Assembly (NCBI GenBank): GCA_001899145.1 | Contig: MKVF01000029.1 | Coordinates: 1-63,275 of the forward strand | Origin: Flavobacteriia bacterium 40-80 | GTDB taxonomy: Bacteria > Bacteroidota > Bacteroidia > Flavobacteriales_D > Crocinitomicaceae | DNA: 63,275 nt | Direction: 5' to 3' | Part shown: positions 9,959-19,295 of the stretch, in pieces | Numbering within the stretch: position 1 is the first letter of the stretch | Layout: the number at the start of each line of letters is the position of its first letter | The notes under the pieces: model-generated | Database searches by the model: none | Told to the model about the DNA's origin: nothing | Seen by the model: only the letters and a program-made list of their open reading frames with translations | Program-made: the position numbers and the translations under genes

Positions 9959-10990
9959 TTAATTAAACCAACCTCTTGTGAAAGCAATAACCACTGCTGT
10001 TATTACCATATTTATCAAGGCAATCGGAATTAATTTTTTCCAGCCTAATCCCATCAGCTGGTCGTATCTGAAACGTGGCAATGTCCAGCGAATCCACATA
10101 AATGTGAAAATAACAAGAACGATCTTTGTGAATAATACCAGAATACTGATAACGGATAGTAAGTTTCCTTCAAAGTAATCCATCCCCGGGAAATTATATC
10201 CGCCTAAGTACAGGCAGGAGATCACCGTAGAAGCGATGAATAAGTTAACGTACTCTGCAAACAGGAAGAATCCCATCTTCATCGCACCGTATTCCGTATG
10301 GTAACCTGTAATCAGCTCACTTTCACACTCTGCCATGTCAAACGGCGCACGGTTACATTCTGCCACAGAACATACAAAGAACACGATAAATCCGACAGGC
10401 TGGTACCAGATATTCCAGTTAAATCCATGCTGTGCTTCCACAATTTCTCTAAGGCTCAAACTTCCACCCATCAGCACAACGGTAATAACAGATAAGCCCA
10501 TTGCCAGCTCATAAGAGATCATTTGTGAAGACGCACGGATGGCAGAATACAGTGAATATTTGTTATTCGATGCCCAGCCACCGATCATGATCCCGTAAAC
10601 GCCTATAGAAGTAATCCCCATGATAAACAAGATCCCGATATTGATATCTGTCACCTGAAGGCTGATCGTTCTTCCAAAAGCGACAATATCCGGTCCCCAC
10701 GGAATTACTACGGATGTCAGCAATGAAACGGTCATTGCGATCCCCGGAGCGATCATAAACAAAAATTTATCCGCATTCGCCGGAACAAAATCTTCTTTAA
10801 AGAATAATTTTCCTCCGTCTGCAAGCGGCTGTAAGAGTCCGAAAGGCCCTGCGTTGTTCGGGCCGATCCGATCCTGCATCCAGGCCGCCACTTTTCTCTC
10901 AAAATAAGTCTGATATGCCGCAATACCCAGTGATAAAGCAAATAATATCAGAATGAGAATACTTTTTTCAACTAATAACGCCGTATCCAT
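9959..10990 (-). CDS. nuoH: NADH-quinone oxidoreductase subunit H
   Basis: Membrane subunit forming the quinone-binding chamber with NuoB and NuoD. 343 aa, about eight helices. Family hallmarks are RIGPNNAGPFGLLQPLADGG and PFDMAECESELITGYHTEYG, with the conserved acidic residues at the start of the E-channel. Start codon overlaps the nuoG stop by one base. Confidence 0.97.
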   Translation of the reverse strand: MDTALLVEKSILILILFALSLGIAAYQTYFERKVAAWMQDRIGPNNAGPFGLLQPLADGGKLFFKEDFVPANADKFLFMIAPGIAMTVSLLTSVVIPWGPDIVAFGRTISLQVTDINIGILFIMGITSIGVYGIMIGGWASNNKYSLYSAIRASSQMISYELAMGLSVITVVLMGGSLSLREIVEAQHGFNWNIWYQPVGFIVFFVCSVAECNRAPFDMAECESELITGYHTEYGAMKMGFFLFAEYVNLFIASTVISCLYLGGYNFPGMDYFEGNLLSVISILVLFTKIVLVIFTFMWIRWTLPRFRYDQLMGLGWKKLIPIALINMVITAVVIAFTRGWFN

Positions 10991-11958
10991 TATTGAATAT
11001 TTTTAGTATTGTTATTAAGAGGGTTTTGTAATGTATAATGATTCTGAGAAATCACAGAATGACGATTAATCAGTCTCGGGCCTTCTACATTCCATTTATC
11101 AACTTCTTTTGTTTCAAAACGGCATGTATTACAGATCCAGGCAGTTTTCCCGTCTATTGTCTCTATTTCCCCATACTTGTCTTTTCTTGCAGTTACACGG
11201 TAAATTTCGTTACCGAACATCCACACTACTGCTTTCCCTGAACAAGTAGGACAATCTCTGTGTGCATCCATTGGTTTCAGGAACCACACACGCGATTTGA
11301 AACGGAATGTTTTATCTGTCAATGCTCCTACAGGGCATACATCAATAACATTTCCTGAGAAATCATTATCAATTGCCTTTTCTATGTATGTGGAAATCTC
11401 CGCATGACTTCCGCGATGCATTACGCCGTGAACACGCTGATCAGTAATCTGGTTGGCTGTATATACGCAGCGGTAACACAAAATACAACGGTTCATGTGC
11501 AATTTTATCTTATCGCCGATATCAATAGGGTCAAATGTTCTTCTCTCTTCACGGTAGCGGGTCGCTTCTTTTCCGTGTTCGAATCCCAGATCCTGCAAAT
11601 GGCATTCGCCTGCCTGGTCACAGATCGGACAGTCTAAGGGATGGTTTGCCAATAAGAATTCGGTAACTCCCGCACGGCCTGTTTTTACACGTTCACTGCT
11701 CGCGTTTTTAACGATCATTCCATGCTGAACCTGTGTAGAACAGGAAGCCACTAATTTAGGCATCGGACGCGGATCTTTTTCTGAGCCCGCAGCAACTTCC
11801 ACAAGGCAAGTACGGCATTTACCGCCACTTCCTTCCAGCTTGCTGTAATAGCACATTGCAGGAGGAACGATATCTCCACCGACCTGACGTGCGGCGTTGA
11901 GGATCGTTGTTCCTTCCTCCACTTCAATTTCTACTCCATCAATGGTTACTTTGACCAT
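10990..11958 (-). CDS. nuoG: NADH-quinone oxidoreductase subunit G, short form without the molybdopterin-like domain
   Basis: Iron-sulfur subunit of the NADH-oxidising module. 322 aa, against roughly 700-900 in proteobacteria. The N-terminal [2Fe-2S] domain (CYYSKLEGSGGKCRTC, later SC), the His/Cys cluster (HPLDCPICDQAGECHLQD) and the ferredoxin-type site (CILCYRCV, DVCPVGAL) are all present. The C-terminus retains two further CxxC pairs (CPTC, CNTC) but lacks the large molybdopterin-oxidoreductase-like domain. My understanding is that the short form is normal in Flavobacteriia, so this is not a truncation by mutation. Confidence 0.93.
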   Translation of the reverse strand: MVKVTIDGVEIEVEEGTTILNAARQVGGDIVPPAMCYYSKLEGSGGKCRTCLVEVAAGSEKDPRPMPKLVASCSTQVQHGMIVKNASSERVKTGRAGVTEFLLANHPLDCPICDQAGECHLQDLGFEHGKEATRYREERRTFDPIDIGDKIKLHMNRCILCYRCVYTANQITDQRVHGVMHRGSHAEISTYIEKAIDNDFSGNVIDVCPVGALTDKTFRFKSRVWFLKPMDAHRDCPTCSGKAVVWMFGNEIYRVTARKDKYGEIETIDGKTAWICNTCRFETKEVDKWNVEGPRLINRHSVISQNHYTLQNPLNNNTKNIQ

Positions 11959-11979
11959 AATTTTTACTTTTCAATATTT

Positions 11980-13317
11980 TTATACTGTAGCACCTTTCAA
12001 TAAACCATAGTTGCGTGACATCGCTTCCTGCGGATGCTTTATATGCCATTCAAATTCTTCTCTGAAATGTCTGATCGCTGACGCCACCGGCCATGCAGCC
12101 GCATCTCCCAGCGGGCATATCGTGTTTCCTTCGATCTTCTTATTGATATCTTCCAGCAATGCGATATCTTCCATTGTCCCCTCTCCGTTTTCAATTCTCC
12201 AAAGGACTTTTTCCATCCACGCGGTACCTTCACGACAAGGAGAGCATTGTCCGCAGGACTCATGGGCATAGAAACGGGTAAAGTTCCAGGTGTTTCTGAC
12301 AATACACTGATCTTCGTCAAATGCAATAAATCCTCCCGAACCCAGCATGGAACCGGAAGCAAAACCTCCGTCAGACAAAGATTCATAGCTCATAAAACGG
12401 GTATCGCCGTTTGCTGTTTTTGTAATCAGATGTGTTGGCAGGATCGGAACGGAAGATCCGCCCGGAACCAGCGCTTTCAGCTGTTTACCATTCTTGATTC
12501 CACGACACCAGTCATCACCGTAAATAAATTCTTCAACGGAAAGTCCCAGATCAATTTCGTAAACACCCGGCCTTTCCAGGTTACCGCAGGCAGAGATTAA
12601 TTTCGTACCGCGGCTTTGTTCGGTTCCGATCTTTACATATTCGTCTGCTCCCATATTGATAATCGGAACAACTGTCGCTAAACTTTCCACGTTGTTTACC
12701 ACTGTCGGGCAGCCCCACAGGCCTTTTACGGCAGGAAACGGTGGCTTGATACGTGGATTTCCGCGTTTTCCCTCCAGAGATTCAATCAAAGCGGTTTCTT
12801 CTCCGCAGATATAAGCTCCGCCTCCCGGAGAAACACGAAGGTCCAGGTCGTAACCGGTTCCTAAAATATTTTTCCCTAAAAATCCGTTGGCATACGCTTC
12901 AGCGATCGCTTTTTCAAGGATCTCCAAAACAAATAAATATTCACCACGGATATAGATATATGATAAATTCGTTCCTAATGCAAAGCTGGAAACGATCATT
13001 CCTTCAATCAGCAGGTGCGGAAGGTATTGCATCAGATAGCGGTCCTTAAATGTTCCCGGCTCCGATTCATCCGCATTGCAAAGTAAATATCTCGGAACTC
13101 CTTCCGGTTTCGCAAGAAACGACCATTTCATTCCTGTAGGGAAACCTGCTCCTCCACGACCTCTCAATCCGGATTTTTTCACTTCTTCCACTACTTCGTC
13201 AGGAGACATTGATTTCAGCGCTTTCTCCACCGAACGGTAACCTCCTTTCTGACGATAAACTTCGAATGTTTCAATTCCCGGAACGTCAATATGTTCTAAA
13301 AGTAATTTTCTTCCCAT
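11980..13317 (-). CDS. nuoF: NADH-quinone oxidoreductase subunit F (NADH- and FMN-binding)
   Basis: Entry point of electrons: binds NADH, FMN and cluster N3. 445 aa. Glycine-rich nucleotide sites are visible (GLRGRGGAGFPTGMKW and SPGGGAYICGEETALIESLEG), as are the N3 ligands (ESCGQCSPCREG and TICPLGDAAAWP). ATG start at 13317, 6 nt after nuoE and 21 nt before nuoG. Confidence 0.98.
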   Translation of the reverse strand: MGRKLLLEHIDVPGIETFEVYRQKGGYRSVEKALKSMSPDEVVEEVKKSGLRGRGGAGFPTGMKWSFLAKPEGVPRYLLCNADESEPGTFKDRYLMQYLPHLLIEGMIVSSFALGTNLSYIYIRGEYLFVLEILEKAIAEAYANGFLGKNILGTGYDLDLRVSPGGGAYICGEETALIESLEGKRGNPRIKPPFPAVKGLWGCPTVVNNVESLATVVPIINMGADEYVKIGTEQSRGTKLISACGNLERPGVYEIDLGLSVEEFIYGDDWCRGIKNGKQLKALVPGGSSVPILPTHLITKTANGDTRFMSYESLSDGGFASGSMLGSGGFIAFDEDQCIVRNTWNFTRFYAHESCGQCSPCREGTAWMEKVLWRIENGEGTMEDIALLEDINKKIEGNTICPLGDAAAWPVASAIRHFREEFEWHIKHPQEAMSRNYGLLKGATV

Positions 13318-13323
13318 GTCGAA

Positions 13324-13851
13324 TTAATAGATTTTTACTTCATCTCTCCTGCAAGCCTCGATCAGCTCATCCACTTTTTCAGGAGTAAGATGCTCGTGAT
13401 AGAATTTACCGCATTGCAGCATCGGGCCGTAGCCACAGGCTCCCAAACACTCAGCTGTTTTCAAGGTAAACATCCCGTCAGAAGTCGTACCTCCTACTTT
13501 GATATTTAATTTATCTTCGATGTATTTAATGATATTATCACTTCCAACCAGCATGCACGGTCCCGTATGACATACCTCAAATACATATTTTCCTACCGGA
13601 TGAAGGTTGAACATGGTATAAAAAGTAGCCACTTCATATACTTCAATCGCTGTAATATTTAAAATTTCAGCCACCATATCCATGGTATCAGGGCTCAGCC
13701 ATCCGCCGGCTTCTTCTTCCACGATATGCAACACACGAAGGATAGCGCTTTTACTTTTTCCTTCCGGATAGTAGCCGATAACTGTCTGGATTTCCGCTTT
13801 CGCTTTTTCACTCAGAACAGGGCGTTCTTTATTTACAATTTCTACTTTCAT
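13324..13851 (-). CDS. nuoE: NADH-quinone oxidoreductase subunit E ([2Fe-2S])
   Basis: Thioredoxin-fold subunit carrying cluster N1a next to NuoF. 175 aa. The four cysteine ligands lie in CHTGPCMLVG and CLGACGYGPML, the standard C-x4-C and C-x3-C arrangement. The N-terminal helical region starts at ATG 13851, 3 nt after the nuoD stop. Confidence 0.97.
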   Translation of the reverse strand: MKVEIVNKERPVLSEKAKAEIQTVIGYYPEGKSKSAILRVLHIVEEEAGGWLSPDTMDMVAEILNITAIEVYEVATFYTMFNLHPVGKYVFEVCHTGPCMLVGSDNIIKYIEDKLNIKVGGTTSDGMFTLKTAECLGACGYGPMLQCGKFYHEHLTPEKVDELIEACRRDEVKIY

Positions 13852-13854
13852 AGC

Positions 13855-15078
13855 TTATGCGTCCAATTCTCCTGCGATTACATTCATACTACTCATTGCC
13901 AGTACGGCATCTGAGATAGACTGGCCTGTAATCATTTCAGGATATGCCTGATAATAAATAAAACAAGGTCTTCTAAATTGTAAACGGTAAGGAGTTCTTC
14001 CTCCGTCACTGATCAGGTAATACCCCAATTCGCCATTTCCGCCTTCCACGCAGTTGTAAACTTCTCCCGCAGGAATCGGTGCTTCTCCCATGACGATCTT
14101 AAAGTGGTAAATAAGGGCTTCCATGTTGTTATATACTTCTGCTTTCGGAGGAAGATAGAAGGTTGGAACATCCGCATGGTATTTTCCTTCCGGCAGATTT
14201 TCATAAGCCTGTTTGATCAGCTTAAAGCTTTGGCGAATTTCTTCCTGACGCACCATAAAGCGATCATAGGTATCACCGTCTTTTCCTACAGGAATATCAA
14301 ACTCGAAGTCATCATAAGAACAGTAAGGTTCCATAACACGCACGTCATAATCAATTCCTGCAGCTCTTAAATTTGGTCCCGTAAATGAATATTCCAGTGC
14401 TCTTTCCGCAGAAATAGGACCGGCTCCGATAGTACGGTCCATAAAAATCCGGTTACGGGCAAGCAGGCTGTCATACTCCTCAAAAGCTTTTGGAAAAGTT
14501 TTAATGAAATCCTGCAGCTTCTTATGGAAACCGGGAGTAAAGTCACGCTCAAACCCACCGATACGGCCAATATTTGTTGTCAGGCGGGAACCACTGATCT
14601 CCTCGTATAATTCATAAATTTTTTCACGCAGCTGGAAAACCCAGGTAAAGCCGGTTAAGGCTCCTGCATCCACACCAATAACGGAAGTGCATACCAAATG
14701 GTCGGCGATACGTGCCAGCTCCATAATAATGATCCGCATATAGTCCACACGCTTAGGCATTTCAGCGCCGATCAGCTTTTCAACCGTCAGATGCCAGCCG
14801 ATATTATTGATCGGTGATGAGCAGTAATTCAGACGGTCTGTAATCGGCGTAATCTGGTTAAACGGCCTTCTTTCCGCCAGCTTTTCAAAAGCGCGGTGAA
14901 TATATCCGACGGTTTGCTCTGAGGATAAAATAATTTCTCCATCTACTTTCAGCACATTTTGAAAGATACCGTGTGTCGCAGGGTGTGTAGGACCTAAATT
15001 CAGCGTCGCTATTTCACCTTCTATCGTATCACGTGTAGCTTTAAAAATCGGATTGTCGTATTTTCTGATGTCCTCCAT
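13855..15078 (-). CDS. nuoD: NADH-quinone oxidoreductase subunit D
   Basis: 49-kDa-type subunit that forms the quinone site with NuoB. 407 aa. Family landmarks are LGPTHPATHGIFQ near the N-terminus, AHRAFEKLAERRPF-like text (YIHRAFEKLAERRPF), ELARIADHLVC and the C-terminal RLQFRRPCF. nuoC and nuoD are separate genes, not the fused form of E. coli. Starts 2 nt after nuoC. Confidence 0.97.
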   Translation of the reverse strand: MEDIRKYDNPIFKATRDTIEGEIATLNLGPTHPATHGIFQNVLKVDGEIILSSEQTVGYIHRAFEKLAERRPFNQITPITDRLNYCSSPINNIGWHLTVEKLIGAEMPKRVDYMRIIIMELARIADHLVCTSVIGVDAGALTGFTWVFQLREKIYELYEEISGSRLTTNIGRIGGFERDFTPGFHKKLQDFIKTFPKAFEEYDSLLARNRIFMDRTIGAGPISAERALEYSFTGPNLRAAGIDYDVRVMEPYCSYDDFEFDIPVGKDGDTYDRFMVRQEEIRQSFKLIKQAYENLPEGKYHADVPTFYLPPKAEVYNNMEALIYHFKIVMGEAPIPAGEVYNCVEGGNGELGYYLISDGGRTPYRLQFRRPCFIYYQAYPEMITGQSISDAVLAMSSMNVIAGELDA

Positions 15079-15080
15079 GA

Positions 15081-15593
15081 TTATCTTCCAAAGAAACGGT
15101 TGTCTTTATCTTCTCTCGTCTGGTCTTCCAGCGGAAATTCTTTCCGCATCGGGAAGTATTCCTGATCTTCCATGTTCAGGATTTTCTTCAGGTTCGGATG
15201 GCCTTTAAAGATAACACCGAAGAAATCGTATGTTTCTCTTTCCATCCAGTTGGCACCCGCATAAATATCTACAATGGATGCTATCTCAGGATTTTCAATC
15301 GGCAAAGTAGTTTTTACACGTAAACGTACGTTATTCACCAAGCTATGCAACTGGTAAACCACTTCTATTTCTTTTCCTTTGTTGAACGGATAATGTACTG
15401 CTGCAATATTGGTCAAAAAGCTCATCTTTACAGCTTCATGTTCTTTCAACCATTTTACGACTTCTTTCGCCTTATCAGCAGGAACATACACATTCAGCAT
15501 ACCGTATGTCTCGTTATGCTCCTGTATATCTTCACCAAATGCAGTCTGCAAATGGTTTAAAAGCTCTTCGTTTGTTATTTTACTTCGACTCAT
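15081..15593 (-). CDS. nuoC: NADH-quinone oxidoreductase subunit C
   Basis: 30-kDa-type connecting subunit of complex I. The frame is open to 15668, but the upstream 25 codons lie wholly inside nuoB. I take the ATG at 15593 (MSRSKITNEELL), giving 170 aa, the usual size, with a 14-nt overlap with the nuoB stop. The signature ERETYDFFGVIFKGHPNLKK and the C-terminal EFPLEDQTREDKDNRFFGR match the family. Confidence 0.94.
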   Translation of the reverse strand: MSRSKITNEELLNHLQTAFGEDIQEHNETYGMLNVYVPADKAKEVVKWLKEHEAVKMSFLTNIAAVHYPFNKGKEIEVVYQLHSLVNNVRLRVKTTLPIENPEIASIVDIYAGANWMERETYDFFGVIFKGHPNLKKILNMEDQEYFPMRKEFPLEDQTREDKDNRFFGR

Positions 15594-16146
15594 TGATATC
15601 GTTTTCAATGTTATATTTCGATAACAAATGTTTATATTCTTCAGAATATCTTCTGCGCAGGGATTCACTTTGAGCCAGCTTCTGAATGTTCATAACACCA
15701 TCCAGAATCTGCTCCGGACGCGGCGGGCAACCCGGAACGTACACATCAACGGGAATAACACGGTCGATTCCCTGTAATACGCTGTAAGTATCAAAAATTC
15801 CTCCGGAAGAAGCACATGCTCCTACGGAAAGCACCCATTTGGGTTCCGACATCTGCTCATATACCTGGCGTAAAACAGGAGCCAGCTTTTTGGAAATTGT
15901 CCCGGCAACAATAAGCAAATCAGCCTGTCTGGGAGAGAAAGACATTCTTTCCATACCAAAACGGGCAATATCATAGTTCGATCCCATCGTTGCCATGTAT
16001 TCGATTCCACAGCAGGAAGTCGCAAACGGAAGCGGCCACAATGAGTTAGCGCGTGCTGCACCAATAACCTTGTCCAGCATCGTCAGCTGAAAACCACCTT
16101 CATAGTTGATGGTTTCTACTTTTTCATCAATTTTTACTTGTCCCAT
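15580..16146 (-). CDS. nuoB: NADH-quinone oxidoreductase subunit B ([4Fe-4S] N2)
   Basis: PSST-type subunit holding cluster N2, which reduces quinone. 188 aa. The cysteine ligands are all present: tandem CC in ATSCCGIEYMA, VGACASSGG and VPGCPPRPEQ. The first 13 nt overlap the end of nuoA and the last 14 nt overlap the chosen nuoC start, pointing to coupled translation. Confidence 0.97.
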   Translation of the reverse strand: MGQVKIDEKVETINYEGGFQLTMLDKVIGAARANSLWPLPFATSCCGIEYMATMGSNYDIARFGMERMSFSPRQADLLIVAGTISKKLAPVLRQVYEQMSEPKWVLSVGACASSGGIFDTYSVLQGIDRVIPVDVYVPGCPPRPEQILDGVMNIQKLAQSESLRRRYSEEYKHLLSKYNIENDINESK

Positions 16147-16544
16147 TCCAAAGCTCCTTTCTTTAAGATGTAGATAAATCCTGTAAGGAAGAATCCTACA
16201 AAAATGAGTACGGCAAACAGCCCGTTAAGCTGTAAGGCATTAAAATTTACTGCGTAAGGATAGAAGAAAATAACTTCTACATCAAACAGCACAAACAAAA
16301 TCGCTACAACAAAATAACGGATAGAAATCGGAAAACGGGCATTTCCTTCCGGTTCCAGCCCACATTCAAAATTCATATCTTTTTTTCTCGAATGTAATTT
16401 CGGTCCTAATTTGGGAACCAGAAAAACAGTCGCAAGAGAAAACCCGACCGCTACTGCGGCCTGAATTATTACTGGAATATAATCAACAGTTGAAGACATA
16501 TCTTTCCCTAAAAATTGACTAGCAAAATTAAAATATATTAACAT
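16134..16544 (-). CDS. nuoA: NADH-quinone oxidoreductase subunit A
   Basis: First gene of the nuoA-N operon. A three-helix membrane subunit at the junction with the peripheral arm. 136 aa from ATG 16544; an internal ATG at 16499 (MSSTVDYIPVI) would give 121 aa and is equally plausible. The conserved FECGLEPEGNARF loop and the DVEVIFFYPYAV helix are present. Confidence 0.95.
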   Translation of the reverse strand: MLIYFNFASQFLGKDMSSTVDYIPVIIQAAVAVGFSLATVFLVPKLGPKLHSRKKDMNFECGLEPEGNARFPISIRYFVVAILFVLFDVEVIFFYPYAVNFNALQLNGLFAVLIFVGFFLTGFIYILKKGALEWDK

Positions 16545-16576
16545 CTATCCAATACCAATTAACAGTTGGCTGGCAA

Positions 16577-16599
16577 TTGCATTTCATGCTGAAATGCAA
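16577..16599 (-). promoter_or_regulatory. Perfect 9-bp inverted repeat in the nuoA leader
   Basis: TTGCATTTC-ATGCT-GAAATGCAA, arms identical over 9 bp with a 5-nt loop, lying 33-55 nt upstream of the nuoA ATG. No U-run follows on the minus strand, so it is not a simple gpsA terminator. It may be an operator or a leader hairpin. Confidence 0.5.
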
Positions 16600-16648
16600 A
16601 CAGGGTTATTTCTACTATATATTTTTTTGATTTTTAAATAATTATACC

Positions 16649-16678
16649 TAAAAATACGCCTAATAAGAATGATTCTAA
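16649..16678 (-). promoter_or_regulatory. Weak candidate nuo promoter
   Basis: On the minus strand: TTA-N19-TATTTTTA, against the Bacteroidota consensus TTG-N19-TAnnTTTG (one mismatch in each box, spacing exact). Transcription from here would give a leader of about 100 nt containing the inverted repeat at 16577-16599. Confidence 0.25.
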
Positions 16679-16719
16679 ATTAAGCATTTCAGACTTTTTT
16701 AAAGAATCAGCGCGGGTTT

Positions 16720-17718
16720 TCAGTTGAGCTTATCTGTTAAAATCCGCATTTCAATTACCGGTGAAATTTTTTCGTAAAGAATATTGTAAACTGCTTCCAC
16801 AACCGGCATTTCCACACCAAATTTTTTGTTGATCTCAACAATACTTTTTACAGCGTAATATCCTTCTGCCACCATATCCATTTCCATCTGGGCAGTTTTT
16901 ACGGAATAACCTTTTCCGATCATGAAGCCGAACGTTCTGTTCCGGGAAAATTTAGAATAAGCCGTTACCAGCAAATCACCCAGGTACGCGCTGGATTTAA
17001 CATCTCTGTGAATCGGGCTCACCTCATCTATAAAATCTTCTATTTCCTGAATAGCGTTAGAAATCAAAACCGCCTGAAAATTATCTCCATAACCTAATCC
17101 TGAGCAAATACCTGAAGCGATCGCATAAACATTTTTGAGCACTGCACTTAATTCTGTTCCGAACAGATCATCAGAAACCGTCGTTTTTATGTACCGGCAT
17201 GCTAATAAATCGGCCATGTTCTCCGCAATTGTTTCATTCTGACAGGCAATGGTCAGATAAGAAAGGCGCTCCAGCGCGACTTCCTCCGCATGGCAGGGAC
17301 CACAGATAATGCCTATTTTATTGTAAGGGACATCAAATGATTTATGAAAAAAGCGCGCGGGAATCGATAAATATTCGGGAATAATTCCTTTAACCGCTGA
17401 AAAGACAATTTTATCCTTAAAAGCGGAAGCATCGATCCCTTCAAAAAGTGTCACCAGAAAAGCGGAAGGCGTAGCGATAATAATCACATCTGACTTTTCC
17501 AGCGTTGTTTTTAAGCAGCTCGTTAATTCAATCTTGTCTGTATTCAGATCAACAGCTTGCAGATATTTCGGATTACGGCGGTATTTTTTTATGTAATTCA
17601 CAGAGTCCTCGGAACGAACATACCAGTTCAGCTTTGTAACATTATTGCACAGAATTTTTACCAAAGCGGTTGCCCAGCTTCCTCCTCCGATTACACCTAT
17701 ACTGTAATTTTCCTCCAT
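16720..17718 (-). CDS. gpsA: Glycerol-3-phosphate dehydrogenase [NAD(P)+]
   Basis: Reduces dihydroxyacetone phosphate to sn-glycerol-3-phosphate for phospholipid synthesis. The open frame reaches a TTG at 17754, but the ATG at 17718 (MEENYSIGVIGGGSW) places the Rossmann glycine motif (GVIGGGSWATAL) at residue 8 as in the family, giving 332 aa. Further motifs are FSAVKGI, GICGPCHAEEVA and KNVYAIASGICSGLGYGDN (substrate lysine). Divergent from hutI and upstream of nuoA; the 175-nt gap to nuoA suggests separate transcription. Confidence 0.95.
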   Translation of the reverse strand: MEENYSIGVIGGGSWATALVKILCNNVTKLNWYVRSEDSVNYIKKYRRNPKYLQAVDLNTDKIELTSCLKTTLEKSDVIIIATPSAFLVTLFEGIDASAFKDKIVFSAVKGIIPEYLSIPARFFHKSFDVPYNKIGIICGPCHAEEVALERLSYLTIACQNETIAENMADLLACRYIKTTVSDDLFGTELSAVLKNVYAIASGICSGLGYGDNFQAVLISNAIQEIEDFIDEVSPIHRDVKSSAYLGDLLVTAYSKFSRNRTFGFMIGKGYSVKTAQMEMDMVAEGYYAVKSIVEINKKFGVEMPVVEAVYNILYEKISPVIEMRILTDKLN

Positions 17719-17967
17719 TATACCGTATCTGCTTTTAACTGATTCAAACGCCAAATATGGGTATTTTTTTAATACATCCGACTAAAAGAGCACGAGTTAT
17801 TTATTGATATGCCTTACCGGATTTGCTTCGAAAGGCATATAATACAAAGAGCTCAAATCGTTAAATTTGCGCTCTATCTGAATACGTAAGATGTCTTGTC
17901 AAACGTTTTATATTCGCTTTAAACGCTTAAAAAACGTAACTTCGCTTCGTCAGTCAAAAATTACTTC

Positions 17968-19200
17968 ATGGCAACAACTGTTATCTTAAACATCAAAGGG
18001 CTTGTCCAGGCCGGAGAAAGCTTTTCAGCTTCTGTTTCAGGAAGTGAAATGAAAAAGCTGCCCGTCATTGAAAACGCATTCCTGATTCTGAAGGACGGAA
18101 AAATCAGGGATTTCGGCCCGATGGAAAAATACACCGCTCCTCCGGAAGAAAAAATCGGCGAAATAATTGATGCAACAGGAAAATATGTGCTTCCAACATT
18201 TGTAGACGCACATACGCATACGATTTTTGCCAGACCACGGGAAGAAGAATTTGTGGACCGGATCAATGGCCTGACATATGAAGAGATCGCGCTGAAAGGC
18301 GGAGGAATTTTAAATTCCGCACGGCGGCTGCAGGAAAAAACAGAAGACGAATTATTTGAAGATGCAAAAAAACGTATCGAACAAATGATCTCCTACGGAA
18401 CAGGAGCATTGGAGATCAAATCCGGTTACGGGCTGACCGTGGAGGCTGAATTAAAAATGCTGCGCGTCATCAAACGGTTAAAGGAATTTTTCGCTATTCC
18501 CATTAAAGCAACTTTTCTGGGAGCACATGCTTTCCCAAAAGAGTTCAAAGAAAATCACGAAGGCTATATTTCACAGATTATTGATGAAATGCTGCCAAAA
18601 ATAGCTGAAGAAAATTTAGCCGATTATATTGATGTTTTCTGTGAACGGAATTATTTTTCCGTGGAAGAAATGGAGCGCATCCTGCTCGCCGGACAACAAT
18701 ACGGACTGAAACCTAAAGTGCACGTCAATCAGTTTTCCATTCTCGGAGGAATTGAAAAAGCAGTAGAGCTGGGCGCTGTTTCCGTAGATCACCTGGAAGA
18801 AATTGATGATTATGATATTGAAGTGCTGAAAAAATCAGATTGTATTCCGACACTGCTTCCCTCCTGCTCTCATTTTATCAGCATTCCTTATGCAAACGCC
18901 CGAAAAATGATCGATGAAGGATTACCTGTTGCCCTGGCCTCCGATTTCAACCCGGGAACAACGCCGAATTCCAATATGTCCGTCGTATGGAGCCTTGCCT
19001 GCATTAAAATGCGCCTGACACCGGAAGAAGCTTTTAATGCGATGACCATTAATGCAGCGGCAGCTCTGGAGCTTTCAAAAGAGATCGGAACCATCTCCAG
19101 GGGAAAAAGAGGAAGTGTTATGATTACAAAACCGGTACCTTCATTAGCGTATATTCCTTATTCTTTCGGGGATCAGCTGATTGAAAGAGTGATTGTCTGA
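17968..19200 (+). CDS. hutI: Imidazolonepropionase
   Basis: Hydrolyses 4-imidazolone-5-propionate to formiminoglutamate, third step of histidine breakdown. 410 aa, normal length. An amidohydrolase-fold metal site is visible (DAHTHTIFARPREEEF), then EIKSGYGL, HVNQFSILGG with a metal histidine, DHLEEIDDYD and SDFNPGTTPNSNM. No other hut gene lies in the window, so histidase and urocanase must be elsewhere or absent. ATG start, divergent from gpsA. Confidence 0.95.
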   Translation: MATTVILNIKGLVQAGESFSASVSGSEMKKLPVIENAFLILKDGKIRDFGPMEKYTAPPEEKIGEIIDATGKYVLPTFVDAHTHTIFARPREEEFVDRINGLTYEEIALKGGGILNSARRLQEKTEDELFEDAKKRIEQMISYGTGALEIKSGYGLTVEAELKMLRVIKRLKEFFAIPIKATFLGAHAFPKEFKENHEGYISQIIDEMLPKIAEENLADYIDVFCERNYFSVEEMERILLAGQQYGLKPKVHVNQFSILGGIEKAVELGAVSVDHLEEIDDYDIEVLKKSDCIPTLLPSCSHFISIPYANARKMIDEGLPVALASDFNPGTTPNSNMSVVWSLACIKMRLTPEEAFNAMTINAAAALELSKEIGTISRGKRGSVMITKPVPSLAYIPYSFGDQLIERVIV

Positions 19201-19295
19201 TTGTTTTTTTAACGAAACTTTGTTTTCCATCCGGAGCATTTACGGAAATCACTTTCAAAATCTTTCTATCTTAGCATTTCAATATCCATATTGAT

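Noticed and set aside
10990-11958. NuoG as a truncated or broken gene
   Set aside because: All N-terminal cluster ligands are present, the frame is intact and overlaps nuoH by one base; the short form is typical of this group as far as I know.
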